Assembly: GCF_018145875.1 (NCBI RefSeq)
Contig: NZ_JAGSSV010000001.1
Coordinates: 424,869-488,868, forward strand
Length of the DNA stretch: 64,000 nt
Source of the DNA: Marinomonas vulgaris
GTDB lineage: Bacteria; Pseudomonadota; Gammaproteobacteria; Pseudomonadales; Marinomonadaceae
Direction: 5' to 3'
Within the stretch, counting starts at the first letter, position 1, and each line of letters starts with the position of its first letter. The translations under genes and the position numbers were made by a program. Shown here piece after piece: positions 9,376 through 17,423 of this stretch. The notes beneath the pieces are model-generated. The model worked only from the letters and a program-made list of their open reading frames with translations, ran no database searches and had not been told where the DNA came from.

Positions 9376-9403
9376 AACGAGCCCCAGTGGCTCGTTTTTT
9401 TTT
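9376..9403 (+). terminator. Intrinsic terminator after the DUF1338 gene
   Basis: CGAGCC (9378-9383) pairs with GGCTCG (9389-9394) around a 5-nt loop and is followed by nine T residues. The A residues just left of the stem extend the pairing with the T-run. Confidence 0.9.
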
Positions 9404-9468
9404 GAGAGTCTGTACCGATTCTGCAGGCCGTGTATAATGCTCGCAGTTTAAATTTGAGCCTTACGATT

Positions 9469-9888
9469 ATGATGAACCAATTTATTGAATTTTCGACCAA
9501 CCACTGGGAAATGGTCGCGTTATTTGTCGCGATTTTGATCACTTTGGTGTTTGTTGAACGAAAAAATGGCCCTGCAGGCCTTACCGCTTCTGCTGCGACG
9601 ACCTTGATCAACAATGAAGACGCGGTTGTGGTGGATATTCGCCCTGAGAAAGAGTTTAAAACCGGTTATATTACGGGTTCGATCAACATTCCAGCAACCA
9701 AAATGAAAGACAACCTAAAACGTCTTGAGAAACACAAAGATGACCCCATTATTATTGTTTGTAAATCTGGCGTAACGTCTGGCCCTAGCGCTAAAGACCT
9801 TCAAAAAGCTGGTTTTACCAAGGTATACAAACTTCAAGGCGGTGTTGCGGAATGGCAATCATCTAACCTGCCACTGGTGAAAAAGTAA
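9469..9888 (+). CDS. yibN: Membrane-anchored rhodanese-like protein (YibN family)
   Basis: The product has 139 residues: one N-terminal transmembrane helix (about residues 13-30) followed by a rhodanese domain. The active loop has Cys in IIVCKSGVTSGPS, the usual position of the persulfide-forming cysteine. Two adjacent ATGs (9469, 9472) are likely starts; a GTG at 9430 would put charged residues ahead of the helix and sits in a likely promoter (TGTATAATGC at 9431-9440 looks like an extended -10). grxC follows 11 nt downstream and then secB, the conserved yibN-grxC-secB order. The role in E. coli is not firmly settled; it has been linked to membrane protein biogenesis and sulfur transfer. Confidence 0.88.
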   Translation: MMNQFIEFSTNHWEMVALFVAILITLVFVERKNGPAGLTASAATTLINNEDAVVVDIRPEKEFKTGYITGSINIPATKMKDNLKRLEKHKDDPIIIVCKSGVTSGPSAKDLQKAGFTKVYKLQGGVAEWQSSNLPLVKK

Positions 9889-9899
9889 GAGACTTAATT

Positions 9900-10154
9900 A
9901 TGGCTACGGTGACTATTTATTCGAGCGATTACTGCCCTTTTTGTGTGAGAGCAAAGCAGCTATTGGCGTCGAAAAACATCCCATTCAATGAAATTCGCAT
10001 TGATGGTGAGCGTGAACGTAAACAAGAAATGATGGCAAAAAGTGGCCGTCACACAGTGCCACAAATTTGGATTGGTGAACAACACGTTGGTGGATGCGAT
10101 GACCTTTTCGCACTTGAGCGCGCACAAAAGCTAGACGCTCTCGTCGCGCAATAA
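9900..10154 (+). CDS. grxC: Glutaredoxin 3
   Basis: This is an 84-residue cytoplasmic dithiol glutaredoxin with the redox motif DYCPFCVRAK (Cys12 and Cys15) and the glutathione-contacting HTVPQIWIGEQHVGGCDDL segment. It reduces protein disulfides and mixed disulfides using glutathione. It lies between yibN (11-nt gap) and secB (68-nt gap), an order kept in many gammaproteobacteria, so these three probably form one transcript. Length and motifs match E. coli GrxC. Confidence 0.95.
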   Translation: MATVTIYSSDYCPFCVRAKQLLASKNIPFNEIRIDGERERKQEMMAKSGRHTVPQIWIGEQHVGGCDDLFALERAQKLDALVAQ

Positions 10155-10222
10155 TCGCACTCCTACGCCGCGTTGTAGCCAGCTAAACACAACTTCATAA
10201 AACGATTATAAAAGGAAACAAG

Positions 10223-10705
10223 ATGTCCGATACTGCCGCGACCCCAGAAGCACCAGCACAAGAAGCCGCAACACCACAATTGTCTTTGCAACGTGTATTC
10301 TTAAAAGATATTTCATTTGAATCACCTCGCTCACCTATGATTTTCCAAGAAGAATGGAAACCAGAGGTCGGCTTGGAATTAAACACTAAGAGCCGTCAAG
10401 TTGGCGAAAGCGTGTACGAAATTGTATTAGAAATTACCGTGACGGTGAAAAACGGCGACCAAACCGGTTACCTAGTACAAGTTCAGCAAGGCGGTTTGTT
10501 TGTGATTTCTGGCCTTGAAGACCAGCAATTGCATCACGCACTAGGCGCTTTCTGCCCAGCCACCATCTTCCCATACGCCCGTGAAAACATCGACGCGGTT
10601 GTGGTTAAAGGCAGCTTCCCTGCCCTGATGCTTGCGCCAATCAACTTTGATGCTTTGTACCTTGAAAGCCTACAAAAGCAACAAGCTGAAACCACTCAGC
10701 AATAA
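10223..10705 (+). CDS. secB: Protein-export chaperone SecB
   Basis: This 160-residue acidic cytoplasmic chaperone holds precursors unfolded and passes them to SecA. The core has QRVFLKDISFESPRSP near the start, TVKNGDQTGYLVQVQQGGLF in the middle, and HHALGAFCPATIFPYARENID, all hallmark SecB segments. The Ala/Pro/Glu-rich N-terminal tail is variable in the family. A ribosome-binding AAGGA precedes the start and an intrinsic terminator follows, so it ends the yibN-grxC-secB unit. gpsA, often next in E. coli relatives, is not here. Confidence 0.96.
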   Translation: MSDTAATPEAPAQEAATPQLSLQRVFLKDISFESPRSPMIFQEEWKPEVGLELNTKSRQVGESVYEIVLEITVTVKNGDQTGYLVQVQQGGLFVISGLEDQQLHHALGAFCPATIFPYARENIDAVVVKGSFPALMLAPINFDALYLESLQKQQAETTQQ

Positions 10706-10733
10706 TATCTGCTGAGATACACAGAATGACAAA

Positions 10734-10760
10734 AAGGAAGCCGCGCGCTTCCTTTTTTTA
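10734..10760 (+). terminator. Intrinsic terminator after secB
   Basis: GGAAGC (10736-10741) pairs with GCTTCC (10747-10752) around a 5-nt CGCGC loop, followed by seven T residues. Confidence 0.93.
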
Positions 10761-10802
10761 TTGCATAATACAAAACAATGGTTTGTACATTTCTCAGTCA
10801 AA

Positions 10803-10937
10803 ATGAACGTTGTGATGAAAAAGAAGAAAAAGCCTTGCCCAAACTGCCTTAAAGCGCGCTGGTTGCTGCTTTATCTCGCCTGTTTTGCGCTGCTCGGCTT
10901 GTTGATGGCCAATCAATTTTTAGAAAAAGGACTCTAA
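10803..10937 (+). CDS. Small single-span membrane protein with a CPNC motif (44 residues)
   Basis: The ORF encodes a Lys-rich N-terminus (MKKKKKP), a Cys pair in PCPNCLKARW, then one hydrophobic helix (WLLLYLACFALLGLLMANQF) and a short charged tail. Basic residues before the helix predict an inside N-terminus, so the Cys pair would be cytoplasmic. Its stop is one base before the GTG of the next lipoprotein gene, and that gene's ribosome-binding AAGGA lies inside this ORF, which suggests translational coupling. A second ATG four codons in (10815) may be the true start. I do not recognise the family. Coding status rests on the tight spacing and sensible topology. Confidence 0.6.
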   Translation: MNVVMKKKKKPCPNCLKARWLLLYLACFALLGLLMANQFLEKGL

Positions 10938-10938
10938 T

Positions 10939-12606
10939 GTGAAAGGGATATTTCTTGGCTTATGTTTTAGTCTGTTAGCCGGCTGTGCGACCTACAAACA
11001 AGACATTGAAGAAGGGCTCAATCTCGCCAAACAAGCCCAATGGCAAGACGCAGAAGAAAAGCTGCAAGGCGTGCTCAGCAGTAATCAAGATCAGCTCCTA
11101 TACTACATGGAAACCGGCGCACTCGCGCAAAACCAAGGCGATTATCAACGCAGCAACGAACTGCTTGAACAAGCTGAACGCCTAAGTGACACCTTTTTCC
11201 CAACGAACTTTTCCAACCGCTCTTGGGCGCTGTTAAGCAACCCAAGACAAGGTGATTACCGTGGCAGCGGCATGGAAAGAGTTTACATCAGTTACCTTAA
11301 ATCTATGAATTACCTCGCTCTGGCAGAGCAAGAAACGTCTGCGAGCAAACAGCGCGAATTCAGAGATTCCGCATTGGTTGAAGTGCGTCGTATCGATATT
11401 AAGCTCAATGAAATTCGTGCACAGAATCCCAGCTATCAAGATCTTAACGCCAAAGAAAACCAAGCGTTTTACCGCAAGGCGCTAAGCTGGTTAGGCGATT
11501 TTTACACCGGCGGTCGCGACACCGATAAGTTCCTCTATCGCGACGACGCCTGGGCACGCTACATGGAGGGGTTGCAGTATGAAATCAGTGGCGAGATAGA
11601 TGACGCCCGCATCAGCTACCAAAAAGCCGCCAATCTTTATCAAGATGGCTACGCCAAGCAATACGATTTGCCCGGTGTCACTGCAGAACGCGCTTGGTTA
11701 GACACCATTCGCATGATGCAAAAAGGCGGCTTTAGCCAAAGCGATATAGACCAGCTGATTCAAACTAAGCTGTCTTCTGAAATGCAAACCACCTTACAAT
11801 CATACGAGTCAAACGACGCTGAAATGGTCGTTTTAGAACACCAAGGCTTTGTACCGGACAAAAGCGAAATGACGGTGTTGCTTTATGCCGACCCTCGCGC
11901 CTACTCCTTAGTCTTGGAGCCACTTCATACGGGCGGACCTAAAAGCGCCAACGACTCTTTTCGTTGGTTTACCATGGTCTATGCCGACATTAATCCTTTA
12001 AACTTAATCGCCAATTACAAAGCGGGAGGCACTTGGGGCGCAGTGTCTGGTGCCTTTACCAAGAGAGTGATTCTCGGTCGCCCTGTTTGGCAGCAACTGA
12101 ATACTGTCCAGCTCGATACTATGCTAAGCGAGCAAATTATTCGTGTCACCGTGCCTTATTACCAACGTTTCACCTTGGACAAGAGCCCTACCCAGTTAAT
12201 CATGGGTGGCCAGATGCCAACTTCGAATATTCAAGCGGTAAGAATGACCTCCTTAGCCGACATCGCCCTTCAAGAGCAACTGGCGCAAGCACAACGGGAT
12301 ATCTATGAAGGCTTGATTCGCGAACTGCTGCGCAACTGGTTAGCCTATCAAGTGGCGGCCAATGTGGAAAACGAAGGCGCTAGCTTATTGCTGAGCTTAA
12401 TCGGTCAAGTTGCCGTCTTTGCATCGTCGGCCGCCGATACACGCAACTGGCTCACCTTGCCGGCGCAAGTCAGACTGACACGACAGCCTATGCCCGCAGG
12501 CGACTATTCGCCACGCTATCAAGTCAACCAGCGTACTTTCTCGCTTGGCGACATCCAGCTTGACCAGGATGAAATTAAATTATGGAATCTACGCAATCCC
12601 TACTAA
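10939..12606 (+). CDS. COG3014-type lipoprotein with TPR-like N-terminal half
   Basis: The 555-residue product starts at GTG with AGGA 7 nt upstream. It has a lipoprotein signal peptide with lipobox LLAGC (Cys16), and residue +2 is Ala, so outer-membrane sorting by Lol is expected. The first 250 residues are helical and repeat-like (EEGLNLAKQAQWQDAEEKLQ; NQGDYQRSNELLEQAERLS; GEIDDARISYQKAANLYQDG), resembling tetratricopeptide repeats. The C-terminal half is beta-rich and ends near LRNPY. It matches my memory of the uncharacterised COG3014 family, which travels with LpoB-like and LPP20-like lipoproteins, as here. The function is unknown; cell-envelope assembly is a guess from the partners. Confidence 0.75.
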   Translation: MKGIFLGLCFSLLAGCATYKQDIEEGLNLAKQAQWQDAEEKLQGVLSSNQDQLLYYMETGALAQNQGDYQRSNELLEQAERLSDTFFPTNFSNRSWALLSNPRQGDYRGSGMERVYISYLKSMNYLALAEQETSASKQREFRDSALVEVRRIDIKLNEIRAQNPSYQDLNAKENQAFYRKALSWLGDFYTGGRDTDKFLYRDDAWARYMEGLQYEISGEIDDARISYQKAANLYQDGYAKQYDLPGVTAERAWLDTIRMMQKGGFSQSDIDQLIQTKLSSEMQTTLQSYESNDAEMVVLEHQGFVPDKSEMTVLLYADPRAYSLVLEPLHTGGPKSANDSFRWFTMVYADINPLNLIANYKAGGTWGAVSGAFTKRVILGRPVWQQLNTVQLDTMLSEQIIRVTVPYYQRFTLDKSPTQLIMGGQMPTSNIQAVRMTSLADIALQEQLAQAQRDIYEGLIRELLRNWLAYQVAANVENEGASLLLSLIGQVAVFASSAADTRNWLTLPAQVRLTRQPMPAGDYSPRYQVNQRTFSLGDIQLDQDEIKLWNLRNPY

Positions 12607-12691
12607 ATTGATTACACTAAGCCTTTGCTGAACAACGAATAGCAAACGGCAATCAACGAACATCAGGCCACACTGACGCAAGGAAAACACT

Positions 12692-13324
12692 ATGTTCTCA
12701 CTTAAAAGCTCAACAGCACGTCCTCAATGGGCGCTTCTATCTTTAAAAAGTCTCTTTACCCTTTTCATGGCGGTTTTGTTAACCGCCTGCTCTGGCAGCG
12801 TAAAGCGCCTCGATACCAATGAAGACGTCATGCTGTCGGATCGCTGGAACGACACTGACTCTCGTTTGGTCGCCGAAGAAATGATGGGCGACATGCTGAC
12901 CTTCCCTTGGTTCCGTGACTACAATTTCAGTCAAAAAGGCAACCCAACGGTCATCGTTCAAACCATTCGCAATAAGACATCCGAACATATTCCAGTCGAA
13001 ACTTTCGTTAACGACATCAAACGCAGCCTATTGCGTGCCGGTAAAGTCGACTTTGTGGTCTCTGGCGCTGAACGTGATGACATCCGCAACGAACGCGAAG
13101 AACAAGAGCTGAACGCCGCTCCCGATACCGTCGCGAAATTTGGCCTTGAGCAAGGCGCAGGCTTTGCCTTATCAGGATCAATCAACTCTATCGTGGATTC
13201 AAACGGCGACCAGCGAGTCAGCTTTTATCAAGTCGATCTAAAGTTGATCGACATGACCACTAACCGCGAAGTATGGAATGGCCAGAAGAAAATCAAAAAG
13301 CTAGCGGAAAAAGGCTTCTTTTAA
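12692..13324 (+). CDS. LpoB-like lipoprotein (penicillin-binding-protein activator family)
   Basis: The 210-residue product has a signal peptide and lipobox LLTAC (Cys33). The globular part has DVMLSDRWNDTDSRLVAEEM, then PTVIVQTIRNKTSEHIPVET and FALSGSINSIVDSNGDQRVS followed by YQVDLKLIDMTTNREVWNG. This pattern is typical of the LpoB/COG3417 fold. In E. coli LpoB reaches through the peptidoglycan to activate PBP1b; this protein lacks the long Pro-rich linker of enterobacterial LpoB, so a PBP-activating role should not be assumed. It lies between the COG3014 lipoprotein and the LPP20-like lipoprotein, whose start is only 2 nt after this stop. Confidence 0.8.
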   Translation: MFSLKSSTARPQWALLSLKSLFTLFMAVLLTACSGSVKRLDTNEDVMLSDRWNDTDSRLVAEEMMGDMLTFPWFRDYNFSQKGNPTVIVQTIRNKTSEHIPVETFVNDIKRSLLRAGKVDFVVSGAERDDIRNEREEQELNAAPDTVAKFGLEQGAGFALSGSINSIVDSNGDQRVSFYQVDLKLIDMTTNREVWNGQKKIKKLAEKGFF

Positions 13325-13326
13325 CC

Positions 13327-14355
13327 ATGACGCATCGCACTTTGCTTACACCCTTGTATTGGCTTGCTACGGCCGGTGTTGTCTTAAGCCTAAGCGGTTG
13401 CTTAGTGCTTAGCGCTTCGTCTGAGGAGTCGGCGCAAGCCGCTCCCGACTGGGTGGCAGCACCGCCAAAAAGCAGCCGCTATTTATACGGTGTGGGCAGT
13501 GCGCCACGCATTGAAAACCTCGCTCTTGCGTTCACTCAAGCTGAACAGAACGGCAACGTACAAATCGCCCAACAGTTGCGCACTCAAGTCAGCCAAATAA
13601 ACACCCAAAATACGCAGGTTCGTACCGATCAGGGTAACGAGCAGGTGTCGAAAATCGAAACGGCCTACACTCAAGTCGCCACCTCGGCCATTGAACTTGA
13701 ACAGGCCACTAATGAACAACGCTATGCTGGCGAGAACTACGTCTACGCCTTGCAATCCATTGACCGCAGTCGCATCGTCGCTAAACTGACCAGTGCCATC
13801 AGCGACACCGACGCCCGCATCCGCCAACTTGCCAACAGTTTGACTACCTCCCTTGGGCAAGTCCCCGTCACGCAAGATTGGCAAACTTATATGTCTTTGT
13901 TGCCTCATTTTGCGCAGCGAAAAGCCTACCAAAACGAACTTAGCCTGTATTCCACCGCAGAAGTGACGGCAGGAAAACCAACGATTGATGTGCAAAACAT
14001 CGAGCAACAGCTCAATCGAGCCTTATCGGTTTACGGGTTTGATGTGTCTAATACAGATCAAGCCGACGCACTGGCCAGCGCCTTATCAAGTTTTGGCTTA
14101 ACACCAAAAAGTGGCTCTATATTCATTCTGAACAGCCAAACCAGACAACACAGCGAAACCCAGAGCGGCCGCTTTTACGTCTTTGAAGAAGGCACTCTGA
14201 GCTTAACGGGTCCAGATGGCACACGACTCGCCTCTTGGACGCTTAGCGCAAGAGGCATTGCGCAAAACCTGTCCAGTGCCGCTGAAAAAGCCTCAGAACA
14301 ATGGGCCAACCAAGCTGCTGAAACTATGTTTACTTGGTTAACACGCTTACAATAA
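13327..14355 (+). CDS. LPP20-family lipoprotein
   Basis: The 342-residue product starts at the ATG 2 nt after the lpoB-like stop. It has a signal peptide with lipobox LSLSGC (Cys24). The mature part begins with PDWVAAPPKSSRYLYGVGSA, the usual opening of LPP20-type lipoproteins (a small conserved domain also found in Vibrio FlgP), followed by a Gln/Thr-rich helical middle and a C-terminal SLTGPDGTRLASWTLSARGI region. A longer reading frame from 13273 overlaps the previous gene and lacks a signal peptide at its start, so I reject it. No flagellar genes are nearby, so a flagellar role is not supported here. Function with its two lipoprotein neighbours is unknown. Confidence 0.8.
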   Translation: MTHRTLLTPLYWLATAGVVLSLSGCLVLSASSEESAQAAPDWVAAPPKSSRYLYGVGSAPRIENLALAFTQAEQNGNVQIAQQLRTQVSQINTQNTQVRTDQGNEQVSKIETAYTQVATSAIELEQATNEQRYAGENYVYALQSIDRSRIVAKLTSAISDTDARIRQLANSLTTSLGQVPVTQDWQTYMSLLPHFAQRKAYQNELSLYSTAEVTAGKPTIDVQNIEQQLNRALSVYGFDVSNTDQADALASALSSFGLTPKSGSIFILNSQTRQHSETQSGRFYVFEEGTLSLTGPDGTRLASWTLSARGIAQNLSSAAEKASEQWANQAAETMFTWLTRLQ

Positions 14356-14542
14356 GCTCATTGCTTATTATCTGCACAGTTTTAACATATATTATTCTTT
14401 CCAATCAATGAGTTAGAAAGCTACCGCCCTTAGTAGTGAAAATATCTAATCTGTTTGCTGAAAATTGATCGTTTGCTGAATGATTGGTCAGTTTTGTATT
14501 ATTGTCTTCGTCAAATACGACATCATTTTTTGGAGACTTATT

Positions 14543-14722
14543 ATGAAAAACAATCTTAAATACGACGATTTCGGTAACATTGATGCGGATTACTATGTGG
14601 AGCAAGCATACGAATTGCGTCGCGAATTTTATGCCGTACAAACTAAAAAAGCCGTTGCTTCAGTAAAATCTTTTTTCGCTAATTTTTCTATTGCTCACCC
14701 GTTCAAAGCGTTTCAACACTAA
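14543..14722 (+). CDS. Small conserved-looking protein, 59 residues
   Basis: The ORF starts at an ATG with TGGAGA 6-7 nt upstream, a strong ribosome-binding site. The product begins MKNNLKYDDFGNIDADYYVE and continues QAYELRREFYAVQ, then a basic amphipathic C-terminal half with SVKSFFANFSIAHPFKAFQH. The Asp/Tyr-rich start with an A-x-x-L-R-x-E-like helix resembles the short RSP_7527-type proteins and DUF1127-like small proteins, but the match is weak. It stands alone between the lipoprotein operon and the EAL-CBS-GGDEF gene. Function unknown. Confidence 0.6.
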   Translation: MKNNLKYDDFGNIDADYYVEQAYELRREFYAVQTKKAVASVKSFFANFSIAHPFKAFQH

Positions 14723-15007
14723 GTTCTGCACCACAGTCATGGGGTAAATTCCTACCACATGCACTCGTAATGCCCAATGTTCCCGATGATCGAAAGACAA
14801 AATAAAAAATCGATCCGGTAACGGGTTTTCTTTCTCTCCTCATCGTTTCTGTACTTTCTTCCTACTTTTTCTATCTCTTCAACTTGTGTTTATCTAAGCC
14901 TTTCTTCCGCTGCGTTTGTCCACACCATTGCGTTCATTAAAACGTCACAAATATGACATAAACTGCTGCCTTAGCGATTTTATTCATCAAGGTATTTTGA
15001 AGACGAC
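14723..15007. other. Gene-free upstream region of the EAL-CBS-GGDEF gene
   Basis: These 285 bp hold no plausible ORF with a ribosome-binding site. The stretch 14830-14890 is pyrimidine-rich. No clear terminator or operator was recognised; the promoter of the following gene must lie here. Confidence 0.5.
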
Positions 15008-16774
15008 ATGAGCCAACTTGATCACCGCAGTCTACTGGACACCATTCTTTCAGACGGTCTTATCACACCGTACTTTCAACCCATTTATGATTTGAGTAAT
15101 GGGGAAATTTACGGTCACGAAGCCTTGTCTCGTGGGCCTAAAGAATCGCCTTTGTTTTTTCCAGATCCGCTGTTTACACTGGCTCAAGAGGAAGGAAAAC
15201 TACACTCACTCGAGCTGCTTTGCCGAGAGAAAGCCCTGTCTCGTTTTGCCGAGCTGTCACTTAAAGGCCACTTGTTTCTAAACGTTAGTGCTTCTTTATT
15301 AAGCTCACCAGATCATCAATCCGGCATGACTTTAGCGATTTTGCAAGAGCTGGGATTGGATCAAAAAGACATAGTGATCGAACTGTCAGAACAACACCCT
15401 TACGATCACAATGGCCTGCCTCGAACCAGTGTCGATCATTATCGTGAAATGGGTTTTCAGGTAGCGATTGATGATCTTGGTGTAGGCTATTCGGGTCTTC
15501 GTCTTTGGTCTGAACTGCAACCAGACATCGTCAAAATCGACAAACACTTTGTGCAAAACATCGATACCGACGAAATCAAACGGGAATTTGTACGCTCCAT
15601 CGTGACCATCGCCCAGCGTTTACAATGCAGCCTTATTGCGGAAGGCATTGAAACGCAGCAAGAATTGGATCAATTAATTGAGATTGGCGTCACCTTAGGC
15701 CAAGGCTATTTTCTTGGCCGTCCAGCCGAACACCCGGCTTTTACCACACATTCGTATTTGGTCAAACAAGCGCAACGGCGGTCTCAGTTTCATCTTGACC
15801 ACGCAGAAACGGTCCACACCTTATGTCGCCCAACACCAAGTTTACGAGAAAACAGCCTGCTGGAAGAAGCGTCGAGCATCTTTAAAAAACAACCTGATCT
15901 CATCGCCATCACCATTGTAAATCAACAAAATGAACCGCTTGGCGTTGTTCGTCGCCATCAGCTCCATGAGCTTTTCTCGACACCTTATGGTCGCGCTCTG
16001 TACGAGCATAAACCCGTCGTCAATTTACTCAGTAACGATGTACTGGTTGTTGAAAGTACAGTGAGCTTGTCTAGTGTGTCCACCATGCTGACCAACCAAG
16101 AAAACGACACCCTAAATAACGAAATTATTCTGGTCAAAAACGGTCAGTTTATTGGTTCAGGCCACCTTAGAGATTTGCTGAAGCGCATTACCGAGCTAAA
16201 AATTCAAAACGCCACTTACTCAAATCCACTGACGCTATTGCCCGGCAATGTGCCAATTCATCGCGAAGTAAGCCGGCGATTGCAAGCTCAAGATCACTTT
16301 CATGTGGCCTATTTTGATTTGAACGATTTCAAACCTTTCAACGACTATTTTGGCTACTCAAAGGGTGATCTTGCTATTCAGTTGCTTGGCTCAGTAATTA
16401 AAGAGGTGGTGAATCCGGAAAGCAATTTTATTGGTCACATCGGTGGCGATGATTTTGTAGTCATCTTTGGCGATACCGATTGGCAGCAGCAATGCCAAAG
16501 TATTTTGGCCACTTTTAAAGATAAAATACGCGAATTTTACGACATAACCACCCTAAAAGAAGGTGGCGTTTGGACGAAAAACCGCCAAGGCGACATCGTC
16601 TTTCACCCTATTTTAAGCTTGGCCATTGGCGTAGTTCAACCTACCCTCTCCGCCTGTAACAACCACCATCAGGTGGCAGAACTGGCTGCTCAAGCGAAGA
16701 AATTCGCCAAACAACAAGGCGGCAATCATTTGTATTTACTGCCAGTTATGACCTTGCCCTATCAGGCGATGTAA
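15008..16774 (+). CDS. c-di-GMP signalling protein with EAL, tandem CBS and GGDEF domains
   Basis: The product has 588 residues and no membrane segment. Residues 10-245 form an EAL phosphodiesterase domain with GHEALSRG, the DDLGVGYSGL loop, IVKIDKHFV and AEGIETQQE, so the metal and catalytic residues appear intact. Residues about 275-400 look like a CBS pair, which usually binds adenine nucleotides. Residues about 415-575 form a GGDEF domain whose signature is GGDDF (HIGGDDFVVIF), with YFDLNDFKPFND before it; the fourth-position Glu is Asp and no RxxD inhibitory site is seen. Net phosphodiesterase activity regulated by the other domains is the likely reading. The 3' end overlaps the convergent exonuclease gene by 29 bp. 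Confidence 0.88.
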   Translation: MSQLDHRSLLDTILSDGLITPYFQPIYDLSNGEIYGHEALSRGPKESPLFFPDPLFTLAQEEGKLHSLELLCREKALSRFAELSLKGHLFLNVSASLLSSPDHQSGMTLAILQELGLDQKDIVIELSEQHPYDHNGLPRTSVDHYREMGFQVAIDDLGVGYSGLRLWSELQPDIVKIDKHFVQNIDTDEIKREFVRSIVTIAQRLQCSLIAEGIETQQELDQLIEIGVTLGQGYFLGRPAEHPAFTTHSYLVKQAQRRSQFHLDHAETVHTLCRPTPSLRENSLLEEASSIFKKQPDLIAITIVNQQNEPLGVVRRHQLHELFSTPYGRALYEHKPVVNLLSNDVLVVESTVSLSSVSTMLTNQENDTLNNEIILVKNGQFIGSGHLRDLLKRITELKIQNATYSNPLTLLPGNVPIHREVSRRLQAQDHFHVAYFDLNDFKPFNDYFGYSKGDLAIQLLGSVIKEVVNPESNFIGHIGGDDFVVIFGDTDWQQQCQSILATFKDKIREFYDITTLKEGGVWTKNRQGDIVFHPILSLAIGVVQPTLSACNNHHQVAELAAQAKKFAKQQGGNHLYLLPVMTLPYQAM

Positions 16775-17423
16775 AACGCGCTCGACCGCCGCCCAGTTGC
16801 TGTAAGTCGATCAGACGGCAATCTTTACCAAGATGTGCTGCTTGCGCCAGTAATAACTCCGCGGTGGCCAGTGCATCGGTTAAGGCATCGTGCCCTTGAT
16901 ACTCCGGCAAACCATAACGTGCTCGACTGGCGGCCAAGCGAAAGCCACCTTCTTGAATCGGTTGTTGTGAACGCTGTGCTCGACCACGCTCAATTGCCAA
17001 GGTATCGAGCCAAGAGACAGAAAATGCCTTCAAGCCCTCGGTTTGCCAAGCCGGTTTTAAAAAGCCCAATTCCATCGGTGCATGATGAACCACAAGAATG
17101 CGCTGACGAAGCAGGTGTCGTAAATAACGCAGCACACTTAGCTGACGTTTTCCCTGTGAAAGCACATCCGCCTCAGTAATCATATGAATACCAACACTGT
17201 CCCCGACGGCAACCTTTTCCAATACAATGTGACGGGCGCTGTCTAACTGAATTTCACCACGATGAATGCATACCCAGCCGACACTGACGATTTGATCTTG
17301 CTTACCGTCTAGCCCAGAGGTTTCCATGTCCAACACCAAATAATCGAATTGCGACCAACGACGCTTTGCAGCTTCTCTGGCCTTATACCACTGACTTAAC
17401 GATTGAAGCAACGCAAACGCCAC
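16746..17423 (-). CDS. DEDD-family 3'-5' exonuclease (DNA polymerase III epsilon-like)
   Basis: This 225-residue exonuclease-fold protein has motif I YLVLDMETSG (Asp/Glu pair), motif II HHAPMELGFL and motif III GHDALTDALATAELLL with the DEDDh His. In motif II the usual Asp is Glu (ME instead of FD). It starts with GTG and shares one base with the stop of the upstream cNMP/CBS/DUF294 gene (TAGTG), so translation is coupled. This pairing of an epsilon-like exonuclease with a DUF294 protein recurs in gammaproteobacteria, often near acetate genes, which are absent here. Its nucleic-acid or small-molecule substrate is unknown. Confidence 0.82.
   Translation of the reverse strand: MAFALLQSLSQWYKAREAAKRRWSQFDYLVLDMETSGLDGKQDQIVSVGWVCIHRGEIQLDSARHIVLEKVAVGDSVGIHMITEADVLSQGKRQLSVLRYLRHLLRQRILVVHHAPMELGFLKPAWQTEGLKAFSVSWLDTLAIERGRAQRSQQPIQEGGFRLAASRARYGLPEYQGHDALTDALATAELLLAQAAHLGKDCRLIDLQQLGGGRARFTSPDRARS

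Noticed and set aside
13483..14007. 174-codon open frame on the - strand inside the LPP20 lipoprotein gene
   Set aside because: Antisense to a well-supported lipoprotein with a clean signal peptide; no start signal.
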